Below, piece after piece: positions 52,501 to 61,500 of a DNA stretch of 64,000 bases. Within the stretch, counting starts at the first letter, position 1. Each line of letters opens with the position of its first letter. The position numbers and the translations under genes were made by a program. The notes beneath the pieces were generated by a model. It made no database searches. It was not told where the DNA came from and worked only from the letters and a program-made list of their open reading frames with translations. Source of the DNA: Streptomyces sp. CB01635 (GTDB taxonomy: Bacteria; Actinomycetota; Actinomycetes; Streptomycetales; Streptomycetaceae); the NCBI RefSeq assembly GCF_002803065.1, contig NZ_NNBL01000038.1, positions 1 through 64,000 on the forward strand, given 5' to 3'.

Positions 52501-55500
52501 CCTGGAGGAGGCACCGGACCTGCCCCGCGAACACGCCGCCGGCGACGGGCCGTTCGCCGTGCCGCTGTCGGCCGCGACACCCGGCTCGCTGACCCGGCTG
52601 GCCGCCCGCACGGCTGAGCTGGCCGCCTCGCCCGGCTCGCCCGCCCTGGACGAGATCGCCTGGACGCTCCAGTCCGGCCGGCGTCACCTGCCGTACCGCG
52701 CCCTCTTCGTCGTCACCGGCCTGGCCGAACTCGCCTGCCTGGCAAGGGAGTTCGCCGAACGCGGCACGCAGGAGCAGCCCGCTGACCCCTGGCTGCGCGA
52801 CTGGCTCGGCGGAGCCGACACCACGGTCGGGGACTGGGCCTCGCGCCTGCCCGAGGGACCCCGCCCGCGCCGCGTACCGCTGGTGCCGTACCCCTTCGAA
52901 CGTCACTCCTACTGGCTTCCGGGCGCTGCGGCCCCCGAGTCCTCTGAGTTCTCTGAGTTCTCTGAGTTCTCTGCGTCCTCTGCGTCCTCTGCGTTCTCCG
53001 GGCGCGGGAGCGGTTACGTCATCGAGGACGGCCATCCGCTGGCCGAGCACCGCGTCGGCGGGCGGACCACCTTGCCCGGAGCCGCACTGATCGACGCGCT
53101 CGCGGACGGCGGACCCGTCGCGCTCGGGCAACTGCGGTTCCAGCGGCCCGTATCCGTGCCCGAAGGCGGCTCTGCGCGTCTGGTGCGCAGCGCCGAGGAG
53201 ACGGACGGCGCCGTGCGTCTCGCCGTCGAGCACGAGGGTGTGGTCGTCGCCCGCGCCGTCCCGGCGACCGACCCTCCGGCACCGGTGCCGGCCACTGGTG
53301 TCGCGGAACCGGGCAGCCCGGAGCAGGCCGTCGATCTCGGCGCCTTCCTCCAGTGCAACGGGATCGAGGTCGGGCCGGTCTACCGCGTGGTGCACGACGT
53401 GCGCCGACGCGACGGGCAGGCCGTCGCCCGGATCGTCGCCCCCGCCGCCACCGACCGGCGCACCCGGCGCGTGGCGTGGCTGGACGCGGCGCTGCAGACC
53501 TCGTGCGTCCTGATGGACGGCTCCGCTTCCCGCGTCGCGGCGGCCGCCGACCACGTCCAATGGTCCGGCGTGGTCCCGGACACGGCGGAACTGACGGTCC
53601 GCCGCACCGCGCAGGGCGCCACCTACACCGTCGTGGACCTGACCGCGGAGGCCGACGGCAGGACCGTACTGCGTGTCACGGGCCTGCGGCTGCACGCCAC
53701 CGGGACGGCCGCCCACTCGGCGCCCGCCGCGGGCGGCGACCTCGCGCCCGAGAAGGCGCCCGCCGACGCGCCCGCCGTCCGTGTGCTCGTGCCCGAGTGG
53801 TGCGCGGAGCCCTCCGTGACCACCCGGCCGGACACCGCGCGGCTCGACGGGCTCGTGCTCGTCCACGACGCGGCCGATCTCCACCGCGCCGAAGGCCTCG
53901 GCGCCCGGACCGTGCGGCGCGACTCTCCCGACCTCGCACAGGCGGTGCGGGGGGCCCGCCACGTGGCTCTTCTCGTGGACGGCTCCGGCTGGAGCGAGGA
54001 CACGGCCGGGATCCGCCGGCTGCGCGAATGGCTCGCGGCCCTGCTGACCGTGGCCCGTACGCTCGAAGCGGCCGCCCGTCCCGCCCGCCTCACCCTCGTC
54101 ACGGCCGGCCTCACCGACCCGGACGGCGGCGCCCCCTCACCCGGCGCGTCGCTCCAGGGCGCCCTGCTCGGCGCCGTCCGCACGCTGCCCCGGGAGATCG
54201 AGGGCGTCAGCGCCGCGGCCGTCGACCTCGACGCCGCCGCCACACCCGCCCAGGTCGCCGCGGCCCTGAGCGAACCCTGCGCCCAGGCCGTACCGCTCAT
54301 CGCGCTGCGCGGCACGCGGCGCCTGCGTCAGGTCTACACGGACCGCCCCGAGCCCGCCCCCGCCGCCTCCGGCGACGCGTTCACCGACGGCGGGACCTAC
54401 GTCCTGTTCGGCGGATCCGGAGGCATCGGCGCCGAGGTGGCCCGCCACCTCGCACGGCGTTACGGCGCCCGGCTGCTGCTCGTCGGGCGCTCCGCCGCCG
54501 ACGACCGCACCCGCGCCCTGCTCGACGAACTCGCGGCCCTCGGCGGGACCGCCCGGTACCTGAGCGCCGACGTCACCGAACCGGCCGCCGTGGAGCGCAC
54601 CCTGGCCGCATGCCGGGCCGCGTTCGGTGAACCGGACGGCATCGTGCACAGCGTCGGCTCGATCAGCCCGGCCCGCCTCGCCGAACTCACCCCGGCCGAC
54701 CTCGACCAGGTCCTCGCGACCAAGGTGACCGCGGTCCTGGCGCTGCGCCGCGCCCTGCGCACCCGCCCGGACGGCCGGCCCGCCGCGCTCGTCCTGTTCT
54801 CCTCCGCCGCCGGACTCTTCGGCAGCGTCGGCGGCCTCAACTACGCCGCCGCCAACGCGTTCCTCGACCACTACGCCACCGCCGTCGACGGGGACGCGCA
54901 CCTCGCCGTACGCACCTTCGACTGGGGGCTGTGGCACGGCACCGGGCTCGCCCGCCGGTACACCGCGCACGTCAAGCGTGAATATCCCGGGATCACCGAA
55001 TTCATACCGGAAAGGGGAGTGGCCGCCTTGGAAGCGGGCATGTCCGGCAACCGACCGCAGTCCCTCGTGCTCGGCGGTGATCCCGAGCCGCTGCGCCCGC
55101 TCACCGCGCGCCCGGCACCCGACCACCCGGCCCCGCAGGGGCAGGACGCCGCGCACCGGCTGGATCGCTACGCCCGTGCCGCACTCGCCCACCGGATGAG
55201 CGAACTCGGCCTGCCTCCCGAGTTCGCCGCCCGGCCCGACGTCGACACGGAGGCGGCGGCCGGACTGCTCGCAGCCGTACCCGGACACCGCAGGCTGATC
55301 GCCGCGATCCTCGAACTCCTGGCGCAGTACGCCGAGTCCGGACTGCCTGTGCCCGCGGGGGCCGAACTGGTCCGCATCCGCGACACGCTGCTGGCCGACC
55401 ACCCCGACCTCGCCGGGCACCTGACGCTGCTCGACCGGACCCTGGAGTCGTACGGTCCCGTCCTGCGCGGCGAACTGCCCGTCACCGCCGTCCTGTTCCC

Positions 55501-58500
55501 CGGAGGCGACCTGAGCGGCGTCACCGCCGTCTACAGCGGCAACCAGCTCTTCGACCCGGTCAACTCCGCCGCCGCCGCGGCCCTCGGCGACGCCGCCGCC
55601 GCGCTTGCCGCACCGCGTGTCCTGGAGATCGGCGCGGGCGTCGGCGGCACCACCGCGTCGGCGCTGGCCGCGCTCGACGCCCGCGGTGTGCGCGTCGCCG
55701 ACTACGCGTACACCGACGTCTCCCCGGCCTTCCTCCAGCACGGGCGCCGCCGCTTCGGCGACCGCGTGCGACCGCGCCTGCTCGACATCGAGAAGAGTCC
55801 CGAGGCCCAGGGCTTCGCACCCGCCGCCGTCGACCTCGTCGTGGCGAGCAACGTGATCCACGCGACCCGCGACCTGTCCCGCACCCTCGCCCACATCGAG
55901 CAACTGCTCGCCCCCGGCGGCCGGTTGCTGCTGGTCGAGATGGTCGTCCCGGCCGCGGTCTACACCCTCACCTTCGGTCTGACGGACGGCTGGTGGGGCT
56001 ATGTCGACACGGACCGGCGCCTGCCCCACGGCCCCCTCCTCGACGTGCCCCGCTGGCGGTCCCTGCTGGAGGAGCACGGCTGGAGCCTCGCCGAGGTGGA
56101 CCATCTGCGCGACGCGCCGGGATGCGTGGCCCTGCTGACCTGCCGGCCGCCCGCCGCCGCCACTGCCGCCGATGCCCCGGCAGCGGCCGGTGCCACGGTC
56201 CCGGAGATCGCCGATGGGCTGCGCGCCATCGTGCGCGACCTGCTCGGCGGCTCCGACGCCGATGTGCCCGGCTATCTGCCCTGGCAGGAGCTGGGCGTGG
56301 ACTCGCTGCTCAACATGGAGCTCGTCGAGGCGGTGTCCCGCAGGTACGGACCGGTCGCCGCGACCGCGCTGTTCGAGCACCGGACCGTCGACCAGCTGGC
56401 CCAGATGCTGGCCGAACGTGGCGCGGCGCTGCCGCCCGCCGCCGCATCGCCCGCACCGGCCGCCCCCGTCGCCCAGCCGTCGCCCGCCGTCGAGGAGGAC
56501 GCCTCCTTCCTGGAGCGCCTCCTGCGGCTCGTCGGCGAACTCACCGTCCGGGACCCCGCACTGCTCGATGCGGACACCGACTTTCCCTCCCTCGGCGTGG
56601 ACTCGCTCCTCAACGAGGAGTTCTGCGAGCGGCTGCGCGGCATGTTCCCCGAGCGCAGCGTCGCGGCGACCCTGCTCTTCGAACACCCGACCCCGAGGGC
56701 GCTCGCGCGCCATCTCGCACCGGCCCGTCCCGCCGCGCCCGCACCCACCGTGTCCCCCCGGCCCGCACCCCTGCGGAGGGAGCCGGCCGTACGCCCCGCC
56801 GCGCAGCAGCGGGCCGCCGAGGCGGCGCCCGTCCCCGCGCGCCGCAGCCGCGACACCGGTGCACCCGCCGTCGCCGTCGTCGGGATCGCCGGGCGCTATC
56901 CCGGCGCCCAGGACCTCGCCGCCTTCTGGGAGTTGCTGAACGCCGGGCACACCCCCGTACGCGAGGTGCCCGCCGAGCGCTGGGACTGGCGCACCGCGCG
57001 CACCACGGGCGGCGGCTACGCCCGCTGGGGCTGCTTCGTCGACGGGATCGACGCGTTCGACCCCGCGATGTTCCGCATCACCCCGCGCGACGCGGCCCTG
57101 ATGGACCCGCAGGAGCGGCTGTTCCTGGAGATCGCCAAGGAAGCCTTCGAGAACGCCGGTTACGCCCGGCGCACCCTCGCGGGCACCCAGGGCGGCCCGC
57201 GCGTCGGGGTGTTCGCCGGCGTCACCGCCAACAGCCACCTGCTCGCCCAGCGCGACGCCCGTGCCGCGGGCGCCGACAACCCCGAGTACGCCGTCACGGC
57301 CGCCGCGTCCGTCGCCAACCGGGTGTCGCACGTCTTCGACCTCAGCGGCCCGAGCCTCACGGTCGACACGATGTGCTCGTCGTCGCTGACCGCCCTGCAC
57401 CTTGCCTGCCGGGCCCTGGAGAACGACGACGCCGACCTGGCACTCGCCGGAGGCGTCAACCTCTACCTGCACCCCGACCGGTTCACCGGCCTGTGCGCGC
57501 TCGGCATGCCCTCGCGCGGCGAGCACACCCGGGCCTTCGGCGCGGGCGGCGACGGCTTCGTGCCCGGTGAGGGCGCGGGCGCCGTCGTCCTCAAGCGCCT
57601 GGACCGGGCCGAGGCGGACGGCGACACGATCCACGCGGTGATCCGCGGCACCGGCCTCAACCACGGTGGCGGCAGTGGCGGTTACACCGTTCCCAACCCG
57701 CGCGCCCAGGCCGCCCTCATCGGCGCCACGCTGCGCCAGGCCGGGGTCTCCCCGGCCGCCGTCGGCTATCTCGAGGCGCACGGCACCGGCACCGAACTCG
57801 GCGACCCCATCGAACTGCGTGCCCTGGCCCTGGCCTTCGAGGAGGCGGGCGCCGACGGCCCGCTGCGCGTCGGCTCGGTCAAGTCCAACATCGGCCATGC
57901 CGAGGCCGCCGCCGGCATCGCCGGACTCACCAAGGCCATCCTCCAGCTGCGGCGCGCGCGCTTCGTGCCGACCCTGCACGCCGAGCGGCCCAACCCGAAG
58001 CTCGGCCTCGACGGCACCGCGCTGCGCATCCAGACCGCCGCCGAGCCCTGGGACGGCACGGGAGTCCCGCGCTGCGCGGCCGTCAGCTCCTTCGGCGCGG
58101 GCGGCGCCAACGCCCATGTCGTCCTGGAGGAGTACGACGCGGGACCGGCGACGCCACAGCCCTTCGGCCCCGTACTGATACCGGTCGCGGCGCCGGACGC
58201 CGACCGACTGGCCGGCACGGCCCGCGCGCTCGCCGGCGCCGTCGAAGGACTCGCCCTCGCCGACATCGCCCACACCCTGCACACGGGCCGGGACCACGGG
58301 CCGCACCGGGCCGCCGTGACCGCCCACGACCAGGCCGAACTGCGCGCCGCGCTGCACGCGCTGGCCGAGGGGACCTCCCACCCGGCCCTCGTGACGGACC
58401 CGGCGCCGCCCGAGGCCGACGCGGCCGCCCGCGCCTGGGTCACCGACGGCACGTACACAGGCCCGGCCGCCGGGCGGCGTGTGCCGCTGCCGGGTACGCC

Positions 58501-61500
58501 GCTCGCCCGGGTGCGCTGCGCCCTTCCCGAGACCTCCTCGTCCCCGATGCCGCTGGCCGACACGGTGACCGTGCCCGCCTCCCGGACCGTGACCGCGCGC
58601 CTGGGCGGCGCGTCGCGCTGGGTCGCCGACCACGTGGTGGACGGTGAGCTTGTGCTGCCCGGGGCGTTCCACCCCGAGCTGGTGCACGAGGCACTGCTCG
58701 GCGCGGGCGGGAACCCGTACCGCACCGTGCTGCGCGACCTGGTCTGGCCGCAGCCGGCCACCGGACTGCCGATGACGGTCACCACCGTCCTCGAGGAGCC
58801 CGACGCACGGGGCGCACGGCGCTTTTCCACCTCCGTCGCGGACGCCGTCGTCGCCCAGGGCTGGGCCGAGCCCGCGCCCGGACCCGAGGCGGCGGGCCCG
58901 GTGCGGCCGGTCCTGGTCTACCGGACCGCGGACCTCGACACCCACCTGGGCGACGGCGGCCAGGAGGACTTCTACCGGTCCTTCGCGGCGCACGGCTTCG
59001 CGTACGGACCGCTGTACCGCACCGTGCGGCGCGCCGCCGTCCACGGCGACGAGGTCACCGCCGAGCTGCGGCTCGCCGAAGGCGAGGACCCGGACGGGCG
59101 CCACGTGCTGCACCCGGCGCTGTTCGACGGGGCCTGCCAGAGCGCCGCGTATCTGCTCCTCACCGAGGAGACCGGGACCCGGCGCACCCTGCGGCCACTG
59201 GCCGTGGACCGGCTGACGGTCCATCAGCCCGCCACCGGCCGCGCCTATGTGCACGCCCGACGGGTACGCCGCGACGACGCGGCCGGGATCCATGTCTTCG
59301 ACCTGAACATCATCGATCCGGACAGCGGCGACGTGCTCGTCGACGTGGCGGGCTTCCGCATCCGCGTCGACGCCGGGCCGCAGCCGACCACGCCGCGGCC
59401 GGCGACCACGGACACGAGCGACGGCGCGGCGGACGGCGCACCGGTGGCCGGATACCGCCTCGACTGGCGGCCGGCCCCGGTCGGCGACGACGCACACGCC
59501 GGCCCGCAGGGGCCGCTGTGGGTCATCGGGGACGCGGTGCCCCGGTGGGGCGCACAGGCCGCCGCCACCCTGACGTCGGGGGAGGCCGGCGACGAGCAGG
59601 TCCTCGCGGCCACGGCCGAACGCACCGGGACACCGGGCGTGGTCCTCGTCGACCTCACCCGGGGCCCGGCCGCGGACGGACTCGGCTGCGCCCCGCTGAC
59701 CCAGGACGGCGTTACGTCGCAGTGGTCCAGGTTCGCGAGCGGTGCGCTGGCCACCGTGTTCGGACTGCTGCGGGCGTTCGTCCGCAGCCGGGCCCTGGAC
59801 GGGGCCCGGATCCTGCTGGTGACCCGGGCCGAGGAGAACGGCGACGTCGCGCCGCTGGTGCACGGGCTGCACAGCCTGGCGCGGACCGTCGCCGGCGAGA
59901 CCGGCCGCTTCGCGCTGCGTCTGGCCACCCTCGACGTCCACGGTGGCGACCACCCCGACGACGCTGAAGCCGAGGCCCTGATGGCCGAGGCGATGCGTGC
60001 CGCCGGGGGCGTCGACTGGGTGCGGCTGGGCCCGCAGGGGCGCCGGGTGTCGGTGCTCACTCCCCTCGCAGCCACAGACACAGCTGCCACGGACACGGCC
60101 ACGGCGGGCACCGTGCTCGACCCCCTGGGGACCTACCTGGTCACCGGCGGGCTCGGCGGGCTCGGCCGGCATGTCGCCGCCGATGTCCTGGCGCGCGCGC
60201 CGGGGGCACGGCTGGTGCTGGTGGGGCGTTCGGAACCGGACGAGGCGGCGCTGGAGGAACTGCGCCGGACCGGTTCGGTCACCTACCGGCGCTGCGACGT
60301 CTCCGACGCGGGCGATGTCGCCGACCTGGTGCGGTGGCTGGAGCGGGAGGGCGTACGGCTTCGCGGTGTCGTCCACACCGCGGGAGTGCTGCGCGACGGA
60401 TTCCTGCGGGGCAAGACGCCCGAGGCGGTGCAGGAGGTGTGCCGCGCGAAGGTCCTCGGCGCGCTCCGCCTGGACGCGGCGCTCGCCGGACACCCGCTGG
60501 ACTTCTTCGTCCTGGCCTCGTCCCTCGCGGCGCTGGTGGGCAACCAGGGCCAGTCGGACTACGCCTTCGCCAACGGGTTCCTCGACGGCTTCGCCGCCTG
60601 CCGCACGGCGTCGGGGCGGCCGGGCCGCACCCTGTCCGTCGGCTGGCCGGTCCTCGCGGACGCGGGCATGGCTCCGGAGCCGGACGCACTGACCTACCTG
60701 GCCGGTACGTACGGCCTGCGCCCGGTCGCCACCCGCACCGCCCTGCGCTCCGTGTGGCCCCTGCTCGACCCGGCGAAGAACGCCCCGACGCCGTACGCGG
60801 CGCTGGTGGCGGGCGACTTCGACGTGTGGGACCGGGCCCTTGAGGTCCGCCACGACGCGCCTGACGTCCCTGCCCGAACCGCCGAGGCGCCTGCCGCGCG
60901 GGAGCCGGTGTCCTCAGGGGCGCCCGTCACCGTGCCGCCCGCGGACGGACTCCCGCAGGCCGCGCTGCGCTGGATCACCGGGCGGGTCGCGCACACCGTG
61001 GGCAGGAGCGCCGACGAACTCGACCCCGGGACACCCCTTTCCGACTACGGAGTCGACTCCATCGCCCTGATGCGCCTGTGCCGGATCCTGGAGGACGACC
61101 TCGGCCGGGTGCCACTGTCCCTGCTCCTGGACAGCACCGGCCTACAAGATCTGACGGAGCGTCTGCTCGACGCGCGCGGGGCCCAGTTGAAGGCCGCCGT
61201 CGAGGCGGCCGGGTTCGCTCCGGCCGCCGGGACCGGTGCACGCACCGAACCCGCCGCCGCCGAACCTGCCGCCGCCGAACCCGCCCCTGCCGAACCTGCC
61301 CCCGCCACCGCCCCTGCCGTTCCCGACACGTTTCCGGCGGCTCTGCCCGATCGCCTCCTCGGCATGTGGGCCGCGGACCAGTCGGCCGCGCCGCACGCCC
61401 CGTACAACATCTCGCTGTCCTGGCGGCTGCCCGCGGGCGCGGACCGCGAGGCCGTGCGTGGCGCCGTCGCCGAACTGGTGCGGCGCCATCCCGTGCTGGG

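Noticed and set aside
52520..53000. Acyltransferase domain after KS1
   Set aside because: Only a short KS-to-AT-type linker ending in PYPFERHSYWLPG is present; no GHSxG motif, consistent with trans-AT.
54137..60853. 2238-codon open frame on the minus strand
   Set aside because: It is the antisense shadow of the PKS gene, whose plus frame carries every catalytic motif. Long antisense frames are normal at this GC content.
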